A DNA stretch of 64,000 nucleotides from Pararhizobium sp. A13. Lineage in GTDB: Bacteria > Pseudomonadota > Alphaproteobacteria > Rhizobiales > Rhizobiaceae. Positions 52,583 to 60,981 of this stretch are shown here, piece after piece. The notes beneath the pieces were generated by a model. It was not told the origin of the DNA and searched no databases. It saw nothing but the letters and a program-made list of their open reading frames with translations. The stretch covers positions 1,302,001 through 1,366,000 of the forward strand of contig NZ_CP149511.1 of the NCBI RefSeq assembly GCF_040126305.1, in the 5' to 3' direction. A program made the position numbers and the translations under genes. The number at the start of each line of letters is the position of its first letter. Within the stretch, counting starts at the first letter, position 1.

Positions 52583-53994
52583 TTGATCGCTTCCGCAAGG
52601 CGTCCATACGAACACAATTCATGGTGTTCGCATCTATTCCTGTTCCGTTGATTGTTATCTGCATCATTGCGGTTCTACCTGAGCCGTTCATTTTCCAAAA
52701 TGAAAAAATGCTTATGGTCAAAGGCGCTCAAATCGAGTTGCTTGTGAACCAAGTCAGAAGTGCCAGAAATGACGTCGAAGTCGACAATCTGGTGAGGGCC
52801 AGCACCTCCGGCGGTCTCGAATTGAAGCTCCTGCCCTGGAGCGATGTCAGTAGCGAAGGGGCGCGTCAAACGGATGACCATCTCATCTCGGATGAACTTC
52901 AGGGCGGCGTCTTGCCTGCCGGTTTTGAAGCGGTAGTTCTTGAAAACACTTCGGATGGCGAGGGACACAGTACAATTGCCGTGCGCCTTGACGCGCTGCG
53001 TGCTCTCGTCATCGGGTTCGCCGGTGCCGATGTTTCCCCCTCATCTTTCAGCGCAGTCGTCGAGTTCATCGCCAAAGCCAACATCCTGATGCTGCCGATG
53101 CTCCTCCTGGTGCTCTATATAAGTCGCATGATCACGTCGCCTCTCGTTCGCTTTGCCGACGCGGCAAAGAGACTGCGCCTCGACGGCAGCGAAGAAGAAC
53201 AGTTCACCGCCGAAGGCGCCAAGGAACTCCGCACGCTTGCGATGGCGCTCAACAATATGCGTCACCGTATTCGTAAAATGGTCGATGATCGCACACGGAT
53301 GCTGACGGCCGTGAGCCACGATCTAAGGACGCCTCTGACACGACTGCGAATGCGTGTGGAGCGCTCGAAAGACCCCGCGTCAAGGGAAGCGATGCTGGCG
53401 GATATCGACAACCTTACCACTATGATCGAGGAAAGCCTTCAGTATTTAAGTAGCACTGCTACAGTCGAACCGCTTCGAAAGGTTGATATTTCAAGTCTCC
53501 TGCGGACTATCGCGTCGGAATTTTGTGATCTCGGGCACGAAGTGATTTACTGCGGACCTGAGCGGTTTGGATATTTGTGTCAACAAAAAGCTCTCATACG
53601 CGCTATCACCAATATCGCGGAGAACGCGGTAAGGTTCGGCACGAAGGTAGCTGTCGAATTGCGCAATAGTTCGCAAGGTGGAGCGGTAATCATTGTGAGC
53701 GACAATGGCCCCGGCCTTGAAGAAGGGCTCCAGGACAAAGTCCTGGAGCCCTTCTTCAAGGCCGACGAGGCCCGGTCACTAGATTCCAACAGTGGTTTTG
53801 GACTGGGGCTTTCGATTGCGGACGAAGTCGTAAAGGGCCACGGTGGCTCGCTGTTACTTGAGAACATATTGCCGCATGGTCTGCGAGTGACAATACAATT
53901 GCCGCCGGCTCAGGTTGTTCAACACCAAACCAGCATGGCGCCCGCTGCCAAAGGAGAAGCTCTCGGTCGAAAGGCTCTCGCCAAGGAGAGGTAG
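52579..53994 (+). CDS. Sensor histidine kinase (471 aa)
   Basis: An N-terminal membrane helix (about 15-35), a periplasmic domain of about 120 residues and a second helix near ILMLPMLLLVLYISRMI are followed by a HAMP segment. The phospho-acceptor is His247 in AVSHDLRTPLTRLRMRVE. The ATPase domain has N-box ITNIAENAVRFG, G1 VSDNGPGLEEG and G2 GFGLGLSIADEVV. An unusual near-palindrome occurs around EEGLQDKVLEPFFK at 53718-53763. The cognate regulator is directly upstream. Confidence 0.95.
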   Translation: MIDRFRKASIRTQFMVFASIPVPLIVICIIAVLPEPFIFQNEKMLMVKGAQIELLVNQVRSARNDVEVDNLVRASTSGGLELKLLPWSDVSSEGARQTDDHLISDELQGGVLPAGFEAVVLENTSDGEGHSTIAVRLDALRALVIGFAGADVSPSSFSAVVEFIAKANILMLPMLLLVLYISRMITSPLVRFADAAKRLRLDGSEEEQFTAEGAKELRTLAMALNNMRHRIRKMVDDRTRMLTAVSHDLRTPLTRLRMRVERSKDPASREAMLADIDNLTTMIEESLQYLSSTATVEPLRKVDISSLLRTIASEFCDLGHEVIYCGPERFGYLCQQKALIRAITNIAENAVRFGTKVAVELRNSSQGGAVIIVSDNGPGLEEGLQDKVLEPFFKADEARSLDSNSGFGLGLSIADEVVKGHGGSLLLENILPHGLRVTIQLPPAQVVQHQTSMAPAAKGEALGRKALAKER

Positions 53995-54307
53995 TCGACC
54001 GTATGACCGGTTCGGTGGCAAGGTAACTCAATCTCACGGGAACCGTTCGGCCGACAAACGAGGTGGCAGCCGTTGCTCTCGTCACATCGGCGAGCATGCA
54101 GAAAACCATTCCTACGAAGGATGGCCCCCTTCACGGACGTACCCCAACTTGTTGTCTGCCGACCGTTTCCCATGGCCACCATCAACAACCGGAATTTATG
54201 TTATTCACCCCCCTGATTGCCACAGCATAACTTAACAAGTCTTAAAACACAGAAATACGTCTTCCGCCTATCTGGGTAAGCGAAACTTCAGCCCTCAGGA
54301 GCGCGCC
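53995..54307. other. Intergenic region with the DedA-like gene promoter
   Basis: No gene is recognised. The right half becomes less GC-rich and includes the CTTAA repeat and a possible -10 (TATCTG near 54273). CAGGAGCGCGCC serves the ATG at 54308. Confidence 0.4.
54231..54245. promoter_or_regulatory. CTTAA direct repeat (10-bp spacing) upstream of the DedA-like gene
   Basis: CTTAA occurs at 54231-54235 and 54241-54245, the same spacing as before the RND operon. It resembles the two-half-site boxes of PmrA/OmpR-type regulators (PmrA itself uses YTTAAK with 11-bp spacing). Confidence 0.5.
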
Positions 54308-54688
54308 ATGTCCACCGCAATCTCATCCGCTTGCCAGAAGGCGAGGCGACCAAGGCTTGCCTGCCCCGGCCAACCGATTGACAAGCTGCTGGAATCGATT
54401 GACCTCAGTAGCGTCTTCCTCGCCTCGCTTGTCGGCAAGTCTCTTCCTGTCCTGCCGTCCTATGTTCTGCTCCCAGCAATCGGAATGGGAGCGTCAGGCG
54501 TCAGTGACCTTGTTTTGCGACGTGTTTTCACCACCGCCAGCGCTGTTGTAGGTGCTCTTGGTTCATACTCTGTCGGTCCCTGGATCGGGATCCGGTGGTG
54601 GTTTAGCCAATTGGACGACCGCTACGCCTCGGCACCAGAAGCCACGGGCACTGCTAGAGAGCGGCTAGCTTTTGAGGCAGACCAGTGA
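54308..54688 (+). CDS. Short DedA-like membrane protein (126 aa)
   Basis: The centre resembles the start of DedA/SNARE-associated proteins (KSLPVLPSYVLLPAIGMGAS, then VVGALGSYSVGPWIGIRWWF), which flip undecaprenyl phosphate or maintain envelope potential. A normal DedA has about 200 residues; here the second half is absent, so it is either a truncated gene or a half-size variant. The stop overlaps the next start (GTGA), which argues that it is still translated. Confidence 0.55.
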   Translation: MSTAISSACQKARRPRLACPGQPIDKLLESIDLSSVFLASLVGKSLPVLPSYVLLPAIGMGASGVSDLVLRRVFTTASAVVGALGSYSVGPWIGIRWWFSQLDDRYASAPEATGTARERLAFEADQ

Positions 54689-55305
54689 GCAATGTTTCGC
54701 TTTCCACTGTCCAACTCACTCGCATCAACATCCTTCGCAGTCTCGCATTCTTATATTTCGGCGGTGTTTGTATCAGTCAGTCGTCTTGGCCGACCGATGG
54801 CGTCGCTCACACGATTTTGGCTTCGGCAGGTCTCATCGCAACATTTGTAGCAATCTTCGGGCGCATGTGGTCGACACTGTACGTGGGCGGAAGGAAAAGT
54901 GTCACCTTGGTCATGGACGGACCATATTCTGTAACGCGCAATCCACTCTACTTCTTCAGTCTGGTGGGGATTGCCGGTATCGGGGCGCAAACGGGCAGCA
55001 TTTTGGCGATGCTAATTTTCGTCGCGACAGCCCACGTCGTCTTTACGGCAACCATCGCCCAGGAAGAAAAGTTCCTGCAGGAACGTTTTGGGACAGTCTT
55101 TCAAGACTATCTGGCTTCGACACCACGGTTGCTTCCGCAGCCATCTCTCTGGCGCGACACGAACGAACTGGAAATAAAACCCCGAAACTTTCTCAGGACG
55201 CTACGGGATGGTTCTATTTTCCTTATTCCGTGGCCGGTCTTTGAGCTCATCGAAGCCGGACAAAGCAATGGAGTCCTGCCGGTTCTTGTTCGTCTTCCCT
55301 TTTGA
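54685..55305 (+). CDS. Isoprenylcysteine carboxyl methyltransferase-like membrane protein (206 aa)
   Basis: Four or so membrane helices surround the ICMT/PEMT signature VMDGPYSVTRNPLYFFSLVG and the C-terminal EEKFLQERFGTVFQDYLAST, which bind S-adenosylmethionine and the acceptor. Bacterial members methylate unknown lipids or small molecules. Start GTG at 54685 is coupled to the DedA-like stop. Joined to that gene and the CTTAA box, it may modify an envelope lipid under control of the two-component system. Confidence 0.85.
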   Translation: MSNVSLSTVQLTRINILRSLAFLYFGGVCISQSSWPTDGVAHTILASAGLIATFVAIFGRMWSTLYVGGRKSVTLVMDGPYSVTRNPLYFFSLVGIAGIGAQTGSILAMLIFVATAHVVFTATIAQEEKFLQERFGTVFQDYLASTPRLLPQPSLWRDTNELEIKPRNFLRTLRDGSIFLIPWPVFELIEAGQSNGVLPVLVRLPF

Positions 55306-56100
55306 AAAGGCGTTGGCGAACCCGAAGGTTTGACAACTGAGTTTAATTGACAGGGATCGATCTAAGTACCGGGGCATTCCAACTGACTTAGGGTTCGATA
55401 GCGACCGGATGTCGCGAACCTATTAGGGCATTCAAGGTCTTCGCAAGGCATGCTCCCTGCCGTCGTCTATCTCGGGCGGATGGGCCCCAATTTGTCCGAG
55501 GTAAACTGGCCGGGCTCAGCCCAAGTCCGGCCAGTTCAACCATTAATCTTCAAGAAGACTTTTATGTAGTCCGCGCGAGATCGGGAAGTTTGGCCAAGAA
55601 ATCCGATCTTTGCCATCCGCCCATGCAAAGCCGCCGTCAAACGGCACGAGATCGATGCGGCGATGGTTGAAGCCGCCATCCGACCATCGATGCGGTTCAT
55701 GGGCAGAAAACGTGCGGCGGCGTATGAGGCCTGCCCCGCAATCTTCCGGAATGTACTGCCGGCACATTTAGCGGAGTACGGGGTCATTGCGCCACAGGCA
55801 TAGCGAACTGACCGCGGCAACACGTGAGGTGGCTGGTCTTCTGCAATGGGATGTCGGCCGCGGACGAGCAACAACTCTTAACAAAAAAAAATCCAAGGCA
55901 AAGACGAACCTGAATTAATGCCGCCAGATACGATTTCGAAGGAAGATTGCAGTGAATTTCAAAGGCTATCTGGTGGGTTCGCAGCGCCGGACGATCGGAC
56001 CATTATGGAGTCCGCAAGCAGCATGCGCGGATGTCTGCTGTACGGTCGGTGGAGACTTTAGCGTTTCCTCCAGACAGTCGCCCGGCACAAGGCGATAGCC
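55306..56100. other. About 800 nt with an insertion-sequence relic
   Basis: Apart from the IS110 fragment at 55624-55803, no gene is recognised. A minus-strand frame over the same stretch (55536-55874) is the shadow of that relic. Confidence 0.5.
55624..55803 (+). mobile_element. IS110-family transposase remnant
   Basis: The plus frame reads CKAAVKRHEIDAAMVEAAIR, PSMRFMGRKRAAAYEACPAI and FRNVLPAHLAEYGVIAPQA then a stop. It matches the internal part of IS110 transposases (VKRxxxDAxDAEAI, RPTMRFV, LRAHLAEFGIIAPQG), with the residues between RF and LPAHLAE shortened. Only about 60 codons survive, with no ends visible, so the element is dead. Confidence 0.65.
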
Positions 56101-57270
56101 GTGCATCGAGTGATAGCCATCTTCATACTGGCTTTTCTTGCTGGCTGCATGGCGCCGGACCGCATTGCCTATGGGCCGAAGGCCGCCGCGACCGCCAGTA
56201 TCGAGGGGTTTGGCGATATCCGTACCTATGCGGATATGAGCCGGAATCTGCCCGAGGCGCGTGCGTGGCTGCCAATCCCGAGACACAAGGAAATCAACTA
56301 CCTCGTGTTGTCGGGCGGCGGCGCCGGAGGCGCGTTTAGCGTCGGGGCGCTAAAGGCCTGGTCGGATAGGGGACAGCGGCCCGAATTTGACATCGTCAGC
56401 GGCGTCAGCACGGGTGCGCTGATTGCGCCTTACGCCTTTCTTGGCTCGGCCTATGACCACATCCTCGTCGACCTGTACACAAGCGGCGTTGCCAAGGAGT
56501 TGGTTGATGCAGATTTCCTGCCTCAGGGTCTGCTGGGCGCAAGCCTCCTGAAGCAAAAGCCGCTTCGAACAATGGTCGAACGGTACCTGACGCATGACGT
56601 AGTGTCGAAAATCGCTGCGGAGCATCGCAAGGGACGGCGCCTGCTTGTTTTGACCTCGAACCTCGATTCCCAAAGAGCGGTGATCTGGAACATGGGCGCC
56701 ATCGCCGACAGCGGCCGGCCCGACGCGCTACAACTCTTCCAGGACATTATCATCGCCTCGGCAAGCATCCCCGGCCTTTATCCAGCGGTGCTCATCAAAG
56801 CAAAATCAGGCGATCAGTCGTTTGAGGAAATGCACTCCGACGGGGGGTCGGCCTCCCAAATCCTGACGATTCCGGAGGGATGGATGGCCAATTCGGACAA
56901 GGTCGAGTGGCCCAAGGGCGTGAAGCTAAACATGTACATTATCATCAACAACGCGCTCATGTCTGAATTTTCAACCACGACAAACAACACGTTTACAGTC
57001 ATGGCCAGGGCGAATTCCTCCCTCATCAAGGCACAGACACGTAGCGCGCTGGTGGCCACTTACGTCTATGCCCAAAAGAACGGCATTCGGTTCCGTGTGG
57101 CTTCGATCGATACGCAGGTCGCCTACAACATGACCGATCCATTCAACACCAACTACATGCGTGCAGTCTACAATCTCGGATATGCGAAAATGGCGAGCGA
57201 CAGCCTGTGGAAAGACAGGCCTTCGTTCACCGACACGCTCGCAGCCACACAGACAGCGCAGTGGCGATAG
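56101..57270 (+). CDS. Patatin-like phospholipase lipoprotein (389 aa)
   Basis: A lipoprotein signal (VIAIFILAFLAGC, lipobox LAGC) would anchor it to the envelope. The patatin core has VLSGGGAGGAFSVGALKAW (oxyanion loop), nucleophile SGVSTGALIAPYAFLG, and the Asp in MHSDGGSASQ. The start GTG at 56101 lacks a strong ribosome-binding site. It lies 37 nt before a second lipoprotein gene, so the two may be co-expressed. It is unrelated in layout to the soluble patatin at 12104. Confidence 0.85.
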   Translation: MHRVIAIFILAFLAGCMAPDRIAYGPKAAATASIEGFGDIRTYADMSRNLPEARAWLPIPRHKEINYLVLSGGGAGGAFSVGALKAWSDRGQRPEFDIVSGVSTGALIAPYAFLGSAYDHILVDLYTSGVAKELVDADFLPQGLLGASLLKQKPLRTMVERYLTHDVVSKIAAEHRKGRRLLVLTSNLDSQRAVIWNMGAIADSGRPDALQLFQDIIIASASIPGLYPAVLIKAKSGDQSFEEMHSDGGSASQILTIPEGWMANSDKVEWPKGVKLNMYIIINNALMSEFSTTTNNTFTVMARANSSLIKAQTRSALVATYVYAQKNGIRFRVASIDTQVAYNMTDPFNTNYMRAVYNLGYAKMASDSLWKDRPSFTDTLAATQTAQWR

Positions 57271-57307
57271 CCGCACCGGCCTTCCCTCCACCCAACAGGA
57301 GAACGAA

Positions 57308-58180
57308 ATGTCACATTCCCGCCTTGGCTTGGCAGGCGTCCAACCGTGTTATCGACCGATTGCATCCGCTCTTCTTTCTTTGTCGCTTTTGTCGATCGTT
57401 GGAGGTTGCGCCGCCGTGCCGCTTGAACAGGCAAATTCGCTGACATCCTATGACGGTTTGACATCAAACAACGGGCGATTGACCAAGGCAAAGTATAAAG
57501 TCGCCTCAAGCGATCTCGGTGCAACCAGAACGATCTACATCGAGCCAACGAAGGTTTCAGGCGCCGCCGCGCAATCCATCAAGAAATCTTCCGATCAAGC
57601 CTTAGTGGCGAATGTGATCAGCCGCGCCCTCTGCGTTGGCGTCAGCGATCGTTTCGAGGTCGTGGAGAGGAAAGAGGATGCGGATCTCGTTGTTCACGCA
57701 ACCATCACCCAGATCGTGCCGACCAATGCCACGGTGGCCGGTCTGTCGACTGCGACGTCGCTCGGAGCCAACTTCGTCGTTCCTGTACCCGTTCCGAGGC
57801 TGCCCATGGGGCTTGGTGGACTGTCCGTCGAGGCGGAAGCCACCACGAGGGACGGCAAGCAAGTAGGCGCGATGGTATGGGCCAAGGGAGCGAACTTCGT
57901 GACCACCAGTGCGCGCGTTTCGCAAATTGGAGACGCCTATTCGCTTGCGGCGAGCTTCGGCAGTGATTTTTCCAAGATGCTCGTCACCGGCAAAACGCCC
58001 TTCAAGGGGCTCCCGAAAATCCCGTCTACGCAGAGAATCAAGTCCGGTCTTGGTGGAAAGCCAAAATACCCTGCTTGCGAGAAATTTGGCCGCTCGCCCG
58101 GTCTGATGGACTTCGCAGCCTCTCAGGTCGGGATGCCGCCGTCCTGGACCGACAAACAGCGTCCGGCACAGAGCCAATAG
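57308..58180 (+). CDS. DUF3313-like lipoprotein (290 aa)
   Basis: A lipoprotein signal (ASALLSLSLLSIVGGC) is followed by a domain like DUF3313: LTSYDGLTSNNGRLTKAKYK, then RTIYIEPTKV and VVERKEDADLVVHATITQIV. The ATG at 57308 has CAGGAG upstream. The function of the family is unknown; it is periplasm-facing. It probably shares a transcript with the patatin lipoprotein. Confidence 0.75.
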   Translation: MSHSRLGLAGVQPCYRPIASALLSLSLLSIVGGCAAVPLEQANSLTSYDGLTSNNGRLTKAKYKVASSDLGATRTIYIEPTKVSGAAAQSIKKSSDQALVANVISRALCVGVSDRFEVVERKEDADLVVHATITQIVPTNATVAGLSTATSLGANFVVPVPVPRLPMGLGGLSVEAEATTRDGKQVGAMVWAKGANFVTTSARVSQIGDAYSLAASFGSDFSKMLVTGKTPFKGLPKIPSTQRIKSGLGGKPKYPACEKFGRSPGLMDFAASQVGMPPSWTDKQRPAQSQ

Positions 58181-58290
58181 AGCGCCTCTCACTGCTCGCT
58201 GTTGCGGAAGATCTCGCGTATCCGCCGTCCTCGCGTTGGTCAGGATGAAAAGCGGGATCGGGTGGATCTTACGGGCGCACGCTCCCCGCA

Positions 58291-58327
58291 CAAACCGCAC
58301 CTGAAGGTCATTTTCAGGTGCGGTTTG
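58291..58327. terminator. Bidirectional hairpin between convergent transcription units
   Basis: A 15-bp perfect inverted repeat (58291-58305 with 58313-58327, 7-nt loop) lies between the DUF3313-like gene and the convergent BCCT gene. Short T-containing tracts flank it on both sides. It probably ends both transcripts. Confidence 0.75.
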
Positions 58328-58354
58328 TTGGGCGTTGGATGGAACCGCGGCGAC

Positions 58355-59926
58355 CTACTCAGCCGCAACCGCTGCGGCCAATGACGGGCCTTCGGGCAGC
58401 GGAGGCGCCGGCTCGCTGCGCCCTTCGAGGTCGTCCAACAGCGCCATCCATAGGGAGATGCACAGTCCGACCATAACCACGAGGAAGGGCGCTGCCGCGA
58501 TGATCGACGCGGTCTGCAGGCCCTCCAGGCCTCCCATCACCAGCAACACGCAGGCCGACGCTCCAGCAAGGACGCCCCAGAGGACGACGACGCCGCGCGC
58601 GGGCTCAAGCGTGCCGCGAGACGACAGCATGCCCATCACTATTGAGGCGGCATCCGCTCCCGAGATGAAGAAGATGGCGACAAGAAAGATCGCGACGAAC
58701 GAGGTGAGCGCAGTTGCTGGATATTGTTCGAGCAGGGCAAACAGCGAGATGGCGGCACCCTGATTGTTGACCGCCTCGACAAGGCCGCCGACCCCCATCA
58801 GTTCGGAGTGCAGAGCGGTGCCGCCCATGATGGTGAACCAGAGGAAGGTTACGCCGCTCGGAATGAGCAGAACGCCGATAACGAATTCGCGGATGGTCCG
58901 CCCCTTGGAGATGCGCGCAATGAAGACGCCGACGAAAGGCGCCCAGGAAACCCACCAGGCCCAGTAGAAGATCGTCCAGCTGCCCAACCATTTGCCGTCG
59001 CTGAAGGCAGCGGTGCGGAATGACATGGTGACGAGATCGGCCAGGTAGTCGCCAAGCGCTTCGGTGAAGGTGTTGAGGATGAAGATGGTCGGTCCGACGA
59101 TGGCCAGGAACAGCAGCAACGCGGCGGCGACCACCATGTTCATGTTGCTCAGGAACTGAACGCCTTTGCCGACACCGGACACCGCCGAAAGGATGAACAG
59201 AACCGACAGCACCGCGATGATCGTAAGGGCAATGCCTGTCCCCTCGCCGGTTCCCCAGAGAAAGTTCAGACCGCTGTTGATCTGCTGTGCGCCAAGGCCG
59301 AGCGATGTCGCCGTGCCGAACAGCGTGGCGATAACGGCGAGAATATCGATCGTCTTACCGATCGGTCCGTTGACCGCCCTGCCGAGCAAGGGGGTGAATG
59401 CGCTTGAGATCAGGATGGGCAAGCCCTTGCGGTAGGTGAAGTAGGCGATCGCCAGCCCGACAATTGCATAGATCGCCCAGGGGTGCAGCGCCCAATGAAA
59501 ATAGGAATATTTCATCGCGACCAGCGCAGCTTCCTTGGTTTGCGCAACCGCCAGCCCGTGCGGCGGTGCGCCAAAATGGAAAACTGGCTCGGCAACGCCC
59601 CAGAACATCAAGCCGATGCCCATGCCGACGCTGAACATCATGCATACCCACGAAACCGTCCGGAATTCCGGAAGTTCGTCATCGGCCCCAAGCCTGATCT
59701 TGCCGAAACGGCTGATCGCCAGGAACCCGGCAAAGACCAGGAACAACGCGGTCGAGACAACAAAACCCCATCCGAAACCGTTGATGATCGCCGAAAGAAT
59801 AGCTTGGGTGACCGAGGCGAGGCTCTGCGGGGCCACCGCTCCCCATGAGGTGAACCCGGCCGTTATCGCTATGGCCGGCCAGAATACCGCCGGATCTATG
59901 CTTCGCAATCTGTCTGTAGCCGACAT
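58355..59926 (-). CDS. BCCT-family betaine/carnitine/choline transporter (523 aa)
   Basis: Twelve membrane helices and the family hallmarks are present: the substrate-binding tryptophan segment YSYFHWALHPWAIYAIVGLA and the signature FYWAWWVSWAPFVGVFIARI followed by SKGRTIREF. FSVGMGIGLMFWGVAEP is the flexible helix with the glycine-rich site (GMGIG, as in sodium- or proton-coupled members). It is the last gene of the serine-cycle module, 83 nt after the reductase. It may import a methylated amine such as glycine betaine whose methyl groups or glycine feed the cycle (inference). Confidence 0.95.
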   Translation of the reverse strand: MSATDRLRSIDPAVFWPAIAITAGFTSWGAVAPQSLASVTQAILSAIINGFGWGFVVSTALFLVFAGFLAISRFGKIRLGADDELPEFRTVSWVCMMFSVGMGIGLMFWGVAEPVFHFGAPPHGLAVAQTKEAALVAMKYSYFHWALHPWAIYAIVGLAIAYFTYRKGLPILISSAFTPLLGRAVNGPIGKTIDILAVIATLFGTATSLGLGAQQINSGLNFLWGTGEGTGIALTIIAVLSVLFILSAVSGVGKGVQFLSNMNMVVAAALLLFLAIVGPTIFILNTFTEALGDYLADLVTMSFRTAAFSDGKWLGSWTIFYWAWWVSWAPFVGVFIARISKGRTIREFVIGVLLIPSGVTFLWFTIMGGTALHSELMGVGGLVEAVNNQGAAISLFALLEQYPATALTSFVAIFLVAIFFISGADAASIVMGMLSSRGTLEPARGVVVLWGVLAGASACVLLVMGGLEGLQTASIIAAAPFLVVMVGLCISLWMALLDDLEGRSEPAPPLPEGPSLAAAVAAE

Positions 59927-60009
59927 GCTGTATCCCTCCAGATTTATGTGGTGACGCTTCCCTTTGGATGTTCAATAGATACGCGCGCTCCCGCGGGCGG
60001 CCTGCCCAC

Positions 60010-60981
60010 TCATGCGATCCTGTCCGGCGGATCGAGGCCGTCGAAGAAGGCGGTGATGTTCTCCACCACCTTCATGCCCATAGCTGTCCGCGTCTCTGAT
60101 GTCGCGCTGCCGAGATGCGGAAGGAGAACTACATTTTCGATGTCGGCCAGCCCAGCGGGAATGGCGGGCTCGCCCTCATAGACATCGAGCCCGGCGCCCG
60201 CGATCGACCGTGACGTCAGCGCCTCGACGAGGGCTGGAGTATCGACGACATCGCCGCGCGCCGTGTTGATGACGTATGCACCCGGTTTCATCAACGCGAG
60301 CCGCCGCGCATCCACGAGATGCCGGTTCCCGGCGCCGCCGGGGCAGTGCAGCGAGACGAAATCGCTCGCGGCCATCACCTTGTCGATCGACTTCATCTGC
60401 TGCGCCTTCATTGCCCGCGTCTCGTCGTCATCGACATCAGAGCGATTGAAGAAGACAATCTTCATGCCGAAGCCGAAATGGGCGCGGCGGGCGGTGGCCT
60501 TACCGATCCGTCCCATACCGATGATGCCGAGCACCTTGCCGCTCAGCTGGCTGCCCAGCATATGTGTCGGGCACCAGCCCTTCCATTCACCGGATCTCAA
60601 TTGCCGCTCACCTTCCCCGGCCCGGCGGGCGGCCATCAGCATCAACGTCAGCGCGAGGTCGGCGGTGCAGTCGGTCAGCACGCCCGGCGTGTTGGTGACC
60701 ACGATGCCGGCCGACTTCGCAGCGGCGACGTCGATGTGATTGAAGCCGACGCCGAAATTGCCGAGGACCTTCGTGCGAAGACCCGGTTGATCGAAAAGTC
60801 CGGACGGAAGACGGTCGCTCACCGTCGGCAGCACTGCGTCATAGCCCTTCATCACCGAGACGAATTCCGCCTCGGTGAGAGGACGATCATTTTCGTTCAA
60901 TGTGGTGTCGAAACGCGCGGCAAGCACACGTTCCACGTCTTCCGGCCAACGCCGGGTCACGAGCACGCGAGGCATTGCCAT
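60010..60981 (-). CDS. hprA: D-2-hydroxyacid dehydrogenase, hydroxypyruvate/glyoxylate reductase (323 aa)
   Basis: The NAD(P)-binding loop is GIIGMGRIGKATARRAHFGF. The catalytic residues are Arg in NTARGDVVDTPALVEAL, Glu in DVYEGEPAIPAG and His in LLPHLGSATSE. In the serine cycle this enzyme reduces hydroxypyruvate to glycerate. The linkage to malate-CoA ligase and malyl-CoA lyase favours that role over a general glyoxylate reductase, although both activities are common in the family. It starts directly after the mtkB stop. Confidence 0.88.
   Translation of the reverse strand: MAMPRVLVTRRWPEDVERVLAARFDTTLNENDRPLTEAEFVSVMKGYDAVLPTVSDRLPSGLFDQPGLRTKVLGNFGVGFNHIDVAAAKSAGIVVTNTPGVLTDCTADLALTLMLMAARRAGEGERQLRSGEWKGWCPTHMLGSQLSGKVLGIIGMGRIGKATARRAHFGFGMKIVFFNRSDVDDDETRAMKAQQMKSIDKVMAASDFVSLHCPGGAGNRHLVDARRLALMKPGAYVINTARGDVVDTPALVEALTSRSIAGAGLDVYEGEPAIPAGLADIENVVLLPHLGSATSETRTAMGMKVVENITAFFDGLDPPDRIA

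Noticed and set aside
54231..54245. CTTAA repeat before the DedA-like gene as a CtrA site
   Set aside because: The gap between TTAA halves is 6 nt, not 7, and the same 10-bp direct repeat occurs at the RND operon, which fits an OmpR-type box better.
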